From Paramarasmius palmivorus (lineage: Eukaryota; Basidiomycota; Agaricomycetes; Agaricales; Marasmiaceae), in assembly GCA_037176845.1 (NCBI GenBank), contig JAYKXP010000064.1, positions 124,001-188,000 on the forward strand: a DNA stretch of 64,000 nt, given 5' to 3'. Shown here piece by piece: positions 45,560 to 57,140 of this stretch. Under the pieces are notes generated by a model. That model was not told the origin of the DNA, made no database searches, and saw only the letters and a list, made by a program, of their open reading frames with translations. Position numbers and translations under genes: made by a program. Each line of letters begins with the position of its first letter. Within the stretch, counting starts at the first letter, position 1.

Positions 45560-46240
45560 TCTTGGTGCCCTGTCGACTTCCCGGTTACAGCCTTCATTTT
45601 CGGTTACCTTCCACATTTCTCCGTAATTAATCTAGCCTGAGGATGTAATTAAGATGCTAAACAATGTAATGGGCTAATGGTACGTGACATCAACCCGTTG
45701 AAATTGTCCATCTAATCCACTACTACCCGATACCCGAGAGTGCACAAGCAGAATGAATTCAGAGAGCCAGGCGAAACAATAGCCACCGTGTCCCGTGTTG
45801 TATCGAATCGCTCCTGATCGCTAGCCTCCATAGACACGGGTTGTGTGTTCGGTCTCGTAGGATACATTGACCACTGGTGTGGAAGTGCGGGAACGCTCCA
45901 ACTAATCAACGTTGGCCGAGATGCCCTGAAGACTGGGGTATGGTTTGTGGAAACTACTTAATGAACACATCCGTTATGGTGTGGTGGCTAACATTATCGC
46001 CTCTCATCTCCCAGTATGTCGTAGATAAAAGCGCGATAGCCCAGGGTTCGATTCCCTGTAACGGAACTTCCGAACCCGACTCTGATTTTTTTCGAGTATA
46101 CACTTCCCAGGCACCACACGGATCGTTTATACCAGGAAGCATTGGCTATCCGCTACAGAAACTAGTCTTCACCACTGAATGGGTAATTTTGAGTGTTATG
46201 TCGGTAATGAGAGTCTCTCACATCATGTATGTTATTCTCC
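45560..46240 (-). repeat. Segment duplicated at about 62440-63030, with 7TM gene-tail relics
   Basis: Long collinear matches to the right end of the window (CTTGGTGCCCTGTCGACTTC, AATGGGCTAATGGTACGT, CATTGACCACTGGTGTGG and others). On the minus strand about 45760-45840 reads SMEASDQERFDTTRDTVAIV, like the C-terminal tail SMEASESDKEQFGDTKQDK of the gene at 63034, so it preserves the 3' end of another decayed member. The tRNA at 45970 is present here but absent from the other copy. Confidence 0.6.
45970..46066 (+). tRNA. tRNA-Glu (CTC), with an intron of about 25 nt
   Basis: Complete cloverleaf with one D-loop change (GTGTGGTGGCTAAC for GTGTAGTGGCTAAC). The corresponding place in the duplicate segment at 62.88 kb keeps only TCCGTTA. 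Confidence 0.88.
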
Positions 46241-47090
46241 CTTCGCTTTGAGTCAGTGGAAAGTAATGTCAACTTTGTCCTGTTTTGTATCGCCGAATCG
46301 CTCCTGAACCGACTCGCTAGCCTCCATAGACTCTGTGGCGCATCAGCAAAGTGTAACGTCGACACACCTTTTCCCACTTCCTGCCCGGACAATGATTAAT
46401 GTCGGGGCTATTCCCTATTGATAACTGTTCAGCAAGCAGAACAACAGAAAGGAGGCAAAGTAAACTTACAGCTGCCTGCCACACGACAGGGTACAAATCG
46501 ATAGGTAAAATCCCCGCTGTGTTGGCGTGTTGGCGATTATGAGGTATACGATTATTGATGTTGGGTAGAGGGATCCGGACTCTAATCTAAAGCGAGTTTT
46601 AATCACGGTGATCGAGTAAAAGGAATAGATATACATGATTGCGATGATAGTCCGGTACTTTGAGTTGATGCGTTGACCTTTCTTGGCGACTAGTCCACCG
46701 TATACGTCCGGCTGCGAGGAGTTTCATTTCAGTAAACGGTTTACTGAAATGAAACTGTAAACCAAGACCATGGCGAGTGTTAATCGGGAGTTATACCAGT
46801 CAATAGAGTGAGTACCTCATTGGCATTAAGCGCAGCGTTCCCAATCATTCAATGTGATACCCTTTGTGAGAAGAGCTACAATTGCCCTTTCGTCATCTAG
46901 CTATTCCCAAAGGCCGCCGAGATGGAAGTTGGAAATCGCCAATTCGGATGGCCGAACCGTTCACCACAAAAAATGGGAAAGCGACTAGTTTACGGGAGGA
47001 TAGCATCTTTGAATCTGGTTTGGGTTGTGATTAACCGGTCCTTGGGATTTGAGACACGAGCATTGAATAGTGGAGGAGGGACATTGGGCC
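46241..47090 (-). pseudogene. Pseudogene of the 7TM family (sister of the gene at 63034)
   Basis: Minus-strand matches to the gene at 63034-64000: GQRINSKYRTIIAIM, a degraded AGRIRWTSR for AGRIWWITR, and STLHFADAPQS near the end. About 25 bp are missing where the other gene encodes ETVDQVV, the membrane exons between are heavily eroded, and a 35 nt palindrome interrupts the acceptor region of one intron. Not functional. Confidence 0.7.
46721..46755. repeat. Perfect 35 nt palindrome
   Basis: GTTTCATTTCAGTAAAC, a single G, then its exact reverse complement. The sister sequence at about 63575-63600 has only GGAGTTTCAGTAAACCAAG here, so the palindrome arose locally, probably by template switching or a small hairpin-mediated duplication. 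Confidence 0.9.
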
Positions 47091-47226
47091 CAATGGGCGG
47101 AGAACAGTGCTGGTGTTACGTGACGTGTAATTGGCGCCTAGCCTGTGCTTAATTCGCATTTCCCACGCACCACGCACAGGCAGACACAAGGAAGGTAAAT
47201 ATCCGAGCTGACATGAAAGATATTCT

Positions 47227-48770
47227 TTACAATTCATCTAACCTTCGATGAACTCTTTTTTCCGCGTCCGGAGTCGATTCACTGACAGAACTGTTGAAGT
47301 CGTCCCTCTCGATATCTGTCGTGCGTAACTGAGAGTCTGTGTGCCTATTCTCAGCAAAGTCCAATGTGGAAAGTACTTGGTCCACGTTTTCCGCCGCTAT
47401 CCCCATTCCTGCTCGGGCTATGATCAAGGTCGGGGCGATTCCCTGCGTGGTATTATTGATCACGGAACCGCGTTCAAGTCCTTGAAAACTTACCGCAACT
47501 TGCGCCACAATCGGTGCTAAATTGATTGGCTGGATTCCGGTATCGGTGGCAACGGTGTTTTGCATAACCCCATACGCTATAAGAAATGCGGGATATAGAG
47601 CACCAGATTCTAAGCTAGAATTATACTGAGCTTCCTTCTCGGAAAATTTGATGGGAGTAAACCTACATGATAGCCATTACCCGCTGCAATTGCGGATTCG
47701 AGGTGTAGCCAACCACCTTGTGTGCTTCGCGGTTGATTTTCCATATCCTATCCGCTACCAGCAAAGCATCAGCACCAAAAATAGGGTTAACCAATGCTGT
47801 AGTCCCCGCACCCGTAAGAAGAGTAATGATACCATTGATGATCACATTTGCAATGAAGTATCCCGTGTTTAGGTTTCCGCTCTTGATCAGTAAGTCCAGA
47901 CTAGCCTTTTCGTATGCAATAGATCCCAGGATGACGGCTATGAGACCAACCACTGTTGGATGTTGAGTGGATTGCACACGAATAAGTACCGCAACAGAGA
48001 ACAGTACCACCTACAGTTTATTCCGAACCACGAAAAGCAGAGGGGAATGGCTACCCAAAACCGAGAATCCCATATGATGTAGCAGCGATGAATCTGAAAA
48101 GAAAACTATGAGCTTCATTCTATCAGAAAAGACGTGACATTGTCATACAAGAATCGAGTCAGCTATTGCACTACTCGCATCAGCAATCGGGGAAATCCAA
48201 AGAATCATCAAGAGACAAACTTCATGAGGAGAGGTATCAAGTTTCCAATCGTGCTTCAAAATAGTGACGTTTAAACATGCTGCGATGCCAGGGTATACGA
48301 CGGTACTCACAAGCCAATAGTCACAAGCCGATCTGTTTGTACGTACACCAAAAGGGACTCCCAATCTTGCTTCTTTGCCCACGTGAATTGTAGAACTGAC
48401 TGGCGTATGAGAATATATGCTTGGATCACTACGAGTGTCGTCGCCAAGATAAACAGAGAGATGGTCCATCCAAGGTATAATTTGCGGTTTGGCTGTTCAC
48501 GACGTCTCAACAAAACGTGCAAGCATACTCCGAAAATCATGAGATAAATCCCTGGCATAAAAATTGTCAGCGCACATGTGAAAACGGAAAGCTTCGAGTC
48601 TGGTTTACCGTGACAAAATAACATTGTCTGTATATTGCATCCAAATTAGTTCAATGGCTTATCACTAGCAATGAAATGCGTACCGAGACTGTACTGACTG
48701 GCTGGACGATGACATTCTCCACAGAGACGTAGGGAGCCAAATGTTCTTCGAGTGATTCGTTGTCGGACAT
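47227..48770 (-). CDS. Agaricomycete 7TM membrane protein (member 1), one junction unresolved
   Basis: The start MSDNESLEEHLAPYVSVENV (ATG at 48770) leads to a 19 nt exon (TMLFCHG), then GIYLMIFGVCLHVLLRRREQ, LGWTISLFILATTLVVIQAY, IADSIL, IHRCYIIW, LNTGYFIANVIINGIITLLTG, DRIWKINREAHKVVG, LESGALYPAFLIAYGV, and IAPTLIIARAGMGIAAENVD with an acidic tail ending RRLDEL. Order and motifs match the complete member at 49726. The splice after TDRLVTIGL does not join in frame with the next conserved exon by GT-AG, so either a nearby alternative is used or there is a small frameshift. Function unknown. Confidence 0.65.
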
Positions 48771-49725
48771 GATGGGGAGATCCTGGCACACGGGAACAAC
48801 CACTGTCTTTATGTATAGTGATAATACCATCGGATCGACTCTCCCAGAAGCACATTCCCCAGAACACCAGCTTGGCCGAACATTGCATCGCTGCGATCGC
48901 ACGGAAAGTACCAAAATGCGCTCGACGCATGGGTACTGATCCCGAAATCCTACAGATGAATAGTATCCTATAAGCAGACGTTATACCCTTCTTTAAGGTG
49001 AGTGAGGGCGGTATACCACAGATAAACCATGTCGATGTATCGCACGCAAATCGCACGATGATATTATGGTATATCGATCGGTATTTCTGTAAGCCTTTCA
49101 ATAGAGTTGAGGTCTTTGGATATAACTGGACTTGAAACTTGCTTAAAGGCAGTGGTGCCCCCATGATGATCTCGCAATGATATGAATGGAGATCATAGTT
49201 GGGATCATTGAGATTAAGCGCCAGCTCAAAATGGGCAAATTACAGCGGCTGTCACCACGTGACTTACTCCGAGTCCAGACTCCAGAGCCACAACTTCTCG
49301 GTTCCCATGATCAGGTCTACGCTATCGAGTCTTGTCCATGTCGCAAGGAAAATTTCATTTGATACTCGGTGAGTTTTTTCTGGTTTTGGGCACTCTGCTG
49401 AAATGACCAAGGTACTACTAGTACGAGCACTGGAGCCGTCTTGCGAGATCATGATCCATCCATCAATATTAAGATTACCTTGAGATATGGTACGGATACA
49501 ATGAATCTGCTGACAAGCACGGTTGCAAATCGGTATAGGATTTTCTCCTGCAACTGATTCCTAGACACTGCCGCTAGTAAACAGAAGCAGCCCCGTACTA
49601 GCACGCGTGAACAATTGAAGAGCTTCCTTCTCCAACGTCTGAACCTTATTTCTGAAGATAAAAAGGACCCTTTCCCCATGATTCCGCATTATTTTCACCT
49701 CCTCAACTACCTTAGTACTAACAGA
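48771..49725. promoter_or_regulatory. Shared upstream region of two divergent 7TM genes
   Basis: 955 bp between the start codons of the genes at 48770 (minus) and 49726 (plus). It contains a block similar to 33920-34110. No promoter box is assigned. A 172-codon minus-strand frame (48646-49164) overlaps the first exon in the wrong frame and is rejected. Confidence 0.4.
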
Positions 49726-51294
49726 ATGACTGTCGAAGGACAAGTCTTAACCTTCTTAACTGTCGGCAACATCATCATCGAGCCAATTAGCACGCTTTCG
49801 GTGAGTCCTAGGTGGTACTGCAACTTGAACTCCCTCATCGATAATCCGTTCGACACTATAGGTTATGTTCTTCATTTACGGTAATTGCCCTTAGCCATCT
49901 CCCAGCGGATACGAATATCACAGATTGCCTCGTATAGGTGTATATGCGATATTGTTTGGTATTTGCATTCGTATTCTCTGCAGACGCCAGGGTCGTCCAA
50001 ACCTGAACTTGTATCTCTTTTGGACAATTACCCTATTTGCCCTTACGACCGTCGCAAATGTTCTCGAGACGTTTGACTACATTCAAGAAGCTAGTCGGGA
50101 ATTTCAAGGCGCACTCACTCGCGAATATTATCCAGTGTGGGTCTATCTCCATCACGATACCTTGAAATCGACGCTTTAGTGAGTGTAGCAGTAATGTCTC
50201 ATCATGATACTATCCAATTACATCAAGACTAAATGCGGTTAATAACCTTAGTTCTATGTTAAATGGTTTATGGATTGTGACAAAGTAAGTCCGAAAGTGC
50301 ACAGACATTGTGTCCTGAACTGAACTTATGATAATAGTATCACTGCCGATTCTATGCTGGTCAGTCGACTGAAGTTATGCAAACGCGCGGGTCGAATCCT
50401 CATTATCATCTAGATCCATCGTTGCTATGTCATATGGGGGTCTCGAAAACGAGTGGCGCTTATCCTTGGTGTCCTATCGCTTGCTATCAACGGTTCGTTT
50501 AGTTCTCTTCAAGTTCTGTCAATACTAATTCTTCGTTGCTCTAGCATTCGGCATTGTGACCATCGTTCAATCAGGAATAGGGATCAGTAATACCAACAGT
50601 GAATCCAAGTATCAGTTATTCCTAAGGGCATCGACTTTGAACACTGGCTACAATATCGCAAATGCAATCATCAATGTGATAATCACTTCAATGACCGGTT
50701 TGTTGTTCAACCTTCACGGCTTCATACCCTATCAGTGGCATGATGCTGACTCTCTTCAAGCTGGCAGAATTTGGTGGATTACCCGTCAAGCGCGTGCAGT
50801 GATGGGTGCTGTAGTAAACCATAGGTATAAAACAATTGTGGCTATCATGTTAGTATGTTCGGTTTTTGCGTGATTCTGAATCTGACCTAATTCCAAAGTG
50901 TCGAGTCTGGATTGTTATATCCATTGTTTATGGTACCCTACCTCGTGCTGGCAATTGGCTACGAATTCGGAGACAATACATTTGGGCTTCTCCCCATCAA
51001 TTTCACGCCAATCATTTGGCAAGTGGCAGTAGGTAACTGCTCACCAACTTATGTTCATCCCTCTGATGCTTCTCGCAGGGTATAGCTCCAACCCTTATCA
51101 TCGTCCGTGCTGGGAGTGGCCAGAGCGTGGAGAGTGTCAATCAGATGACTACGATACATTTCGTTGATACTAGTACAGAGACGACTAACCAAAACATGTC
51201 GCCTCTCACGGCAGTGGAGTTGCGGTCCATGGAAAATGACGATCGCAGCAATACAAAAGTGGAAGTTACCGCCGTTGACGGGAGGTTTGTCTGA
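49726..51294 (+). CDS. Agaricomycete 7TM membrane protein (member 2), 351 aa
   Basis: Exons: 49726-49800, 49862-49880, 49938-50178, 50252-50284, 50338-50359, 50414-50492, 50545-50697, 50761-50848, 50899-51028, 51079-51294 (1,056 nt in frame, all GT-AG). Landmarks: VMFFIYGVYAILFGICIRIL, LNLYLFWTITLFALTTVANV, NGLWIVTNITADSML, IHRCYVIWGSRKRVALIL, NTGYNIANAIINVIITSMTG, AGRIWWITRQARAVMG, VESGLLYPLFMVPYLVL, FTPIIWQVAGIAPTLIIVRA. The family is mushroom-specific, with seven helices and a charged tail; its ligand and role are unknown. It is divergent from member 1, and its last 29 nt overlap the 3' end of the convergent DUF6534 gene. Confidence 0.82.
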
Positions 51295-52662
51295 AAGTAC
51301 AGTAGGGATAATATTTATGGATGTGCAGCGAATTATGAAACGCTATCAAGAGATCGAGCCCTGAGATTTGATTGCTATATGATTGCATTCGTTGTAAGCT
51401 TACATTTTGAAACAGGAACAATCGCTTACCGGCATGAAACACACTCATGCTTCCTGCGCTAGTCTCAAGGTCTGCCCTTCGATTAACGTTTTCAAGCCTA
51501 ATTTCGCTATCCTCCGAGCTCCCGGGACTTCTTTGCAGGTTCGCTCGGTTATTGAACAGCATCATCAACGAATTGGTGTAAAGTTTTGCTAGGTTGACCC
51601 CGGAGATTTGATGGAGAGCATTGTTATGAATGCTGAGGAAGAATATGAGATCGACAAGTGCTGCTGTAGCAGTTATGACACCCGTTTCGACGGTGAGCCG
51701 GATCACTAATCGATGAAGGCAGGGTTAAAATCCAAAAAACCACAAGGTGTATGCGTAGACTTTGACATACGCTTTGTGATGACGGTATTGGTATGAAATG
51801 CGAATTCGCTCCGATTTCGAAGCAGCTAAAAAGGCCCAGGAGACTACGAATCGGAAGCTGAAGAGGAGCTTAGGGTACAACGGGTACTCACATAAAAAGT
51901 CATACATGCAGCAATCACGACGTCGACGGCTGCGGATGTTCCTAGTCTGACACCTACGGCTTTAGGTAGCCCTGGTATGTTGTTGGTTTCTCGGGGCTCG
52001 AGAATGAGCTGTATATGAATTTCAAGTTGGTCTGATTTTTCGGGATGCATTGGGATAACGACTTACATAGTGCGCAACAGCGGCTGCACCCGCAAGTTGC
52101 AGAAGAGCCATGAAGATGATGAAAGCAAATACGGCTTTGGATTTCGACAGAGTCCAGATCCTCCAACCGAAGAAGATCTTGAATGTCACATAAGCAAACG
52201 AGCTACTCGTAGTATACATGAAGCAGAACTCACTTGGACTATTGCTCCAATCAAGCTAGTCAACAGAGGAACATTAAGAAACTCTGAGTGCAGGAGATCA
52301 AGCGCGTTGGTGTCTCCCCATCCAACTGCAAACCACTGAGTAGCATCGTATGTGGCCGAGATAGTTTGAGCCCAATCTAGAGCGAAAACTGTGTACACTG
52401 TCCACTGAGTGAGTGAGACGCATTTCGTTACGCATCATGATTCATGTGAACTACCTAGAACCTTGAAGACATTGCTATCACTTCTGAAGGTGGTATAGTA
52501 GATGTATACCTGTACGGAGAGTGCACCGATTAAACCCCAGTTGAAAGCAAAGGCTAGGAGACGCGGAAGTGCTCTGTGTGGGCAATTGAGTAAAGCATGT
52601 AAAGAAAAGGGAGAGAAAGTGACGGACAGCCAGATGATATCTTCACGAGAAAGAGAACTCAT
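51266..52662 (-). CDS. DUF6534-type multi-pass membrane protein (a different subfamily)
   Basis: Minus-strand exons: MSSLSREDIIWL; after a 54 nt intron ALPRLLAFAFNWGLIGALSV and VYIYYTTFRSDSNVFKVL; VYTVFALDWAQTISATYDA, LLTSLIGAIVQ; IFFGWRIWTLSKSKAVFAF; VRLGTSAAVDVVIAACMTFY; LLRNRSEFAFHTNTVITK; LIRLTVETGVITATAALVDL, FFLSIHN, KLYTNSLMMLFNNRANLQ and a polar tail to 51266. The LTVETG and KLYTNSLM motifs are the standard DUF6534 signature, closer to the usual family than the 18-19 exon genes. All junctions traced are GT-AG. The tail overlaps gene 49726-51294 by 29 nt on the opposite strand. Function unknown. Confidence 0.8.
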
Positions 52663-53046
52663 GGAAGCTGTGAGAGCCGTTGCCCTGTACGGAGGAGATA
52701 TATATATATATTCTTTGACAGGAAGAACGCGCCTTGCATTTGTCCCGATAGTTTCCATCAAATGCAGTCGTATTCTATCGAGGGTTGCCGTGTTCTGATA
52801 GGAACGTGCTATCTGTAGCGCCTGGTGCTTAGTGATAGGCCTGTGCTACTCCACATGAACGTATATATGTGCCGCCAGCCCCAAATGACAGATACAACCG
52901 TAAGCGCTGGGAAAGTAAGATCGCACCCGTGAGATTTGATGACAGAGAATGATGAAGAGCTCAACAAAAGGCTAGAGGTGCGGGCACCTAATTCAATTAT
53001 TCATTCCAAAGAACGGAACAACATCAAGAGTGCACTGTCAGTTGAA
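52663..53046. other. Intergenic, upstream of the DUF6534 gene
   Basis: Contains a TATATATATA run at 52700-52710, about 40 bp upstream of the ATG on that strand, which could act as a TATA element. No gene. Confidence 0.3.
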
Positions 53047-54374
53047 TTAAAACTCGTTTTGGTCAGGAATATCAATAACACTTGTCGAAAGTGCGTCAGG
53101 GCTATCCGATGAGAACATTACAAGACACTTACTCAACCTCCATAAAATCCCCAATTCGTTTTGCCCACAGCATCATCAAACACCCGAAGAAACCTCTTTG
53201 CTTTACCAGCTGCGAAAACTTCTCGTACCCTTTCCTATGGAACGGGATCTGCATATCTCCTCTGTACTTCTCCGCGAACTCGACATCTCCCGGACCGGCC
53301 CTGACAAGGAAGCTCCGCCTCCGATCCCACATGAACACCGTCGTACCCTTGTACTGGGGCAGTCCACCAACACAGTAATGAGGGACCATATTCGTGCGAA
53401 CGACTCGGATGAATCTCTTATCACCGTACTCGTCTGAGGGATATCACCAGAAGGTGGACACCCACTCTGAATCGCTGCCTCTACTTCAGACGCGAACCCA
53501 GAGTCGGGAGTGAACTCGTGATAGCAACGCAGCGGGACAAGCCACTTCCCTTCAGGAAGGTCTATATCTCCATTGAGAAGACGAGATGAATATGTACATT
53601 TAGGCTTGTGTCGATCCCAGTTCGCCTTGGAGCATCCGGCGTTGCAATATATCTATGATCAGTCACTTCAGCACGCGCAGGAGGCAGGGGAATATGAGCA
53701 CGTACCGCGGCTTTACATCCGAAATAGTAGTGTGAGCTGAGGTAGAATCATGAGAACTAAGATGCATACCTTCCGCATCGAACAGGTTTTGCGACCTTCT
53801 TCCCGCAAGCAGCACACGCCACCTCAGGCTTTGAAATCTTCTGACCAGTTTCAACTTCTTCGAGAGCCCTGATTTTACTTGTACTCAGCATACGTGAAGT
53901 AGCGAAGAAACCATTAATCTTACCTATCGAGCCGTTCTGCACCGCTATAGTTATCAACCATCACAGGTCCAAGCCCGACAGTTTGAAGTTCTGGACGAGG
54001 TTCTCTCCATTTTGGCCAAGAAGGTAGAGTATCGGGATTAATGTTGCCGCAATGTCCTCCGTCAAAGGTCCTTCCAGGAAACATCAGGTCAAGCCTACCC
54101 ACAAGAACGAGTCAGTCGTTGGCTCCATTAGTTCAATCGGCAAAACATACCTCTGCGAGTCCCATAACGCGTACCTCAGCCTTTTTCTGACCACCTCATC
54201 GCTCTCCTTTTCCATGAGAGCAACATACATTCCCATTCCTTTCATAAACTCGATGGTTTGAGAACGTTTGAAGGTCTCGAAGGATGCAGTATCTGCCATG
54301 GGGTCGCCAAACTGCACCTCTTCGAGCATTCGGGTAAGCTCTTCAATGGATACACGAGGTTTGGTCTGAGGCAT
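53047..54374 (-). CDS. MYND-type zinc-finger protein
   Basis: ATG at 54374: MPQTKPRVSIEELTRMLEEV, then FKRSQTIEFMKGMGMYVALM. The next exon contains DGGHCGNINPDTLPSWPKW. A cysteine-rich part follows: CAACGKKVAKPVRC, then CKAAIYCNAGCSKANWDRHKPKC split across introns, fitting a MYND finger (protein-protein contact) except that the second cysteine pair is spread by the splice I chose. Downstream are GLPQYKGTTVFMWDRRR and IPFHRKGYEKFSQLVKQ, ending DVIDIPDQNEF at 53047. One junction near 53435 joins in frame only through a 32 nt GT-AG gap, unusually short, so an indel there is also possible. Confidence 0.65.
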
Positions 54375-55054
54375 TGTGAGGATAAGGAAGAGAGAAGGAA
54401 TGCGCAAGGCGCAAGAAACAAGTCCTGGGTCCCAAAGGAAGGCCGAAGAAGGTTGTCGCACGTGTTTGATGGGATTTGACAGGTTCCCAAAGTTCGACGC
54501 GAAGCAATTGATTCGCCGCGGCGGATCACGTCTAAATTTGTGTTCGAGTCATTCAGCATGCACCTGGTTTTCGTATTCATCTACTACGCCATTTTGTGAA
54601 AAGGACTAGACAGACAAAAGAAATGGTCCATTTGAGTCATTAGCATTATATTTACAGCGAACGCAAATAGCAGACAGCTTACTACATATCTCCATAACAA
54701 CTTGCGTCTTGCAGGGATCTGCACCGCCTGTCACGTTTTCGTGCCCAGTATCATGATCGCCAAACCGAGCCACGAACAGAACAGAAACGCCGTAGCATGC
54801 ATCTGTCGTCTGCTTGCTACGAAACACACCATTTTCCATTCATAACTCTTCGTTCCAACCTATACAACACTTCATGATCCCGGATTGCGCCTTCGCCATC
54901 GTCGTTAGACGCTTGACAATTTACGTAAGTCCATCTGCTTCGACTTTGTTTCGGTGGATGCTGTTTCATGACCCTACATGACGCATAAACTTCGTCACTA
55001 GGGGCATAATCATCATGCTTTGGGTTATGACCAGCGGTGGTGATTCGAGTCACG
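54375..55054 (-). other. Two overlapping unrecognised frames
   Basis: Minus-strand frames 54817-55053 (including SRSRWTYVNCQASNDDGEGA) and 54606-54839 (including CYGVSVLFVARFGDHDTG and CEVV-free Cys-rich end ICVRCKYNAND) overlap and could be exons of one small gene. No family is recognised. The upstream flank is interrupted by the TIR element at 55063. Confidence 0.25.
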
Positions 55055-55641
55055 GTCTGGGGTAGGGTTGAGGGAAAAAGTCGAGTTTTTTACCGGAACC
55101 ACTTTTTTACCGGTAAATAACACTCACGTGCGGTAAATTACTGGGTCAAATTTTGGTCGAAGAGAAACTTACCCATCACGTGGTCACGTGAAGGCACCAT
55201 TTTTTTCCGCGGCACAACACAGTTAGCGCTTTAGCACTTACTAGTCTGTGAGTCCTTGGTGAGTCCTCCAAATTACATACCAGCCAGAGACCGATAGAAA
55301 TTTAGAATAACTGGACAACCATGGCACCTTGGATATGTAGCTCTAGCTGCAATACTTGGCTAAACTTGAAAAGATCTAGTTTGTACCTGATATTCTTGGC
55401 TACGGCATAAATATCTTGAGACGATGTGTATCCGAGATGGTGCTAGCAGATAGATACTCAAAGTGGGGTCGAAATAGCCAGTCACAACACTAGATGGGCG
55501 CGAAGCGCCCCGCGAAAATTTGGCACGGTTTCGAGGTCACGTGCAGTAATTTACGGTAAATAACACCCCAATTTTTGCCTGGGGAGTTTTTGACCCGGTA
55601 AAAAACTCTGGACGAGTTTTTCACTCAACACTAGTCTGGGG
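55055..55641. mobile_element. Non-autonomous TIR element (hAT-like MITE), 571 bp, with an 8 bp target duplication
   Basis: The element is 55063-55633. Its ends read TAGGGTTGAGGGAAAAAGTC and, inverted, TAGTGTTGAGTGAAAAACTC, both followed by AGTTTTTTACCGG. It is flanked by a perfect 8 bp repeat GTCTGGGG (55055-55062 and 55634-55641). 8 bp duplications and TAG-GTTG-type ends are usual for the hAT superfamily. No transposase is encoded. Internal CACGTG and GGTAAAT motifs recur near both ends. Confidence 0.8.
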
Positions 55642-57140
55642 CCGACTTGAAAATCAGAATCGACGTCACGAATGCAGTGATTTCGGATGCTGGGCAACTG
55701 GTAAAAGATACTTCGTCGAGTGTGCTTTCATCATCTGTAGATTTTGGGTCAGAAGGATGCGAAAACGGAGAGACGATGTATCGGACCTGTGAACGTCGTG
55801 ATAAAAAAATATTGACCTACCCTAAACTTGAAATTCCCACGTTGTCTGGGCAATTCCCGCTCCTAGGTTCTTTACCTTTTGACTTTTCCCGAATTCTCTG
55901 CTCACAGATTCTAGGCTCTCAATCTGCCAAAATCTTGGTCCTTGATGTCGAGCAACTATACACCCATGGCCGAGTATCTGATACGGAGTCCCGCAAAAGC
56001 GGCAGAGGCACAACGGAGCGGTTTCAGTATCTCTCTATGATGTGGTGCTGACAACTTGGGGGACGTTAGGGGAACAATATCGACTCTGTAGACTTTGATC
56101 AAGTGAATTAGTCACAAGGCGATCCGATAATATGGCCGTTGATAAGCATTGTACAAATCTCACGGCCGACCTGACCTTGGTATTTTATCGGCACTGACGA
56201 TGCGCCTGATATCTCTACTAGATCCACCGTTGCTACGTTGTTTGGGACTATGGGACTATAGAAAAACGCCCCGCTCTTCCCTCGATGGCGGTTTCGTTGA
56301 CAAGTACATGTAGAGTAAGCCTACCTCGACCTATCTGAATCAAGTTGCTGATTGTGATTACGCTCCTTACAGGTACGTGCAGTCCGTCGAGCTAGAGCTT
56401 CATTCAATTATTTTTGGTATATCTGGCAGACTCTGGCTTATCTGCCAACAGGCGCAGCGAGTCATGCCGGGTCGTAAGACCGCTCTTTTCTATCGGACAA
56501 TTATCACGAGCATGTGGGTAATTTCTCCATGTATCTCAGTATGTAAATAGCTAGCACTCATGTCTACCTTTTCAGTGTCGAATCGGGCGTTCTTCTGATA
56601 TGAGCGCTAGTACGGGCGCCTTACAAAGTCTGAAGAAGCGTACATGAATACATTGTCAGAATCTGTTGGTTCTTCATCCTTATTTCAATTGTGCAATTTT
56701 CATCGCGGCAGTGAGCTCAGCTAGGCCTCGCTGCTCCTTCAAGATATTACTCTGTTCGTACCTGAAGCCTTCTATGACCTTCGCATTGCGACCAGTAAAT
56801 CTGATGTAACTTCTTCGTCTCTTTCGTATACCCGTGATGAGGCAGTGCCAGATTTTCTTCGTTATGATGCCGAGGGGAAGCGCTAGGACGTGCTCTTGGA
56901 GTAATTCATTGTCGCGAGTCGCGACACCCCACGTGGCTGAACAGAAGCTAAATCATGTGGCGCTTGAAGGGCGCTACTCTATGCTCATGGAGCCCTCTCG
57001 ATGTCCAAACATACTTTGTTCGATTTCAAGGAATAGTATGGGCCTAAAAAAGTAAAGAAGACGTGTCGTGTAAAAAGAATAACAACAAAAAAGTATTCTC
57101 AGAGTACCGCACGCCACCTCCAGTGAATGTTCCTTGTTGA
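55642..57140. other. Intergenic with fragments
   Basis: 55810-55930 is the inverted form of the right end of the 18.3 and 34.4 kb repeats. About 55950-56050 resembles (opposite strand) the 26.65-26.75 kb membrane-protein fragment, broken by frameshifts. 56930-57000 is the module 3' flank seen after DUF6534 copies B and C, inverted. No intact gene. Confidence 0.45.

Noticed and set aside
48646..49164. 172-codon minus-strand frame
   Set aside because: It covers the first exon of the 7TM gene in the wrong phase; the frame starting MSDNESLEEHL fits the family.
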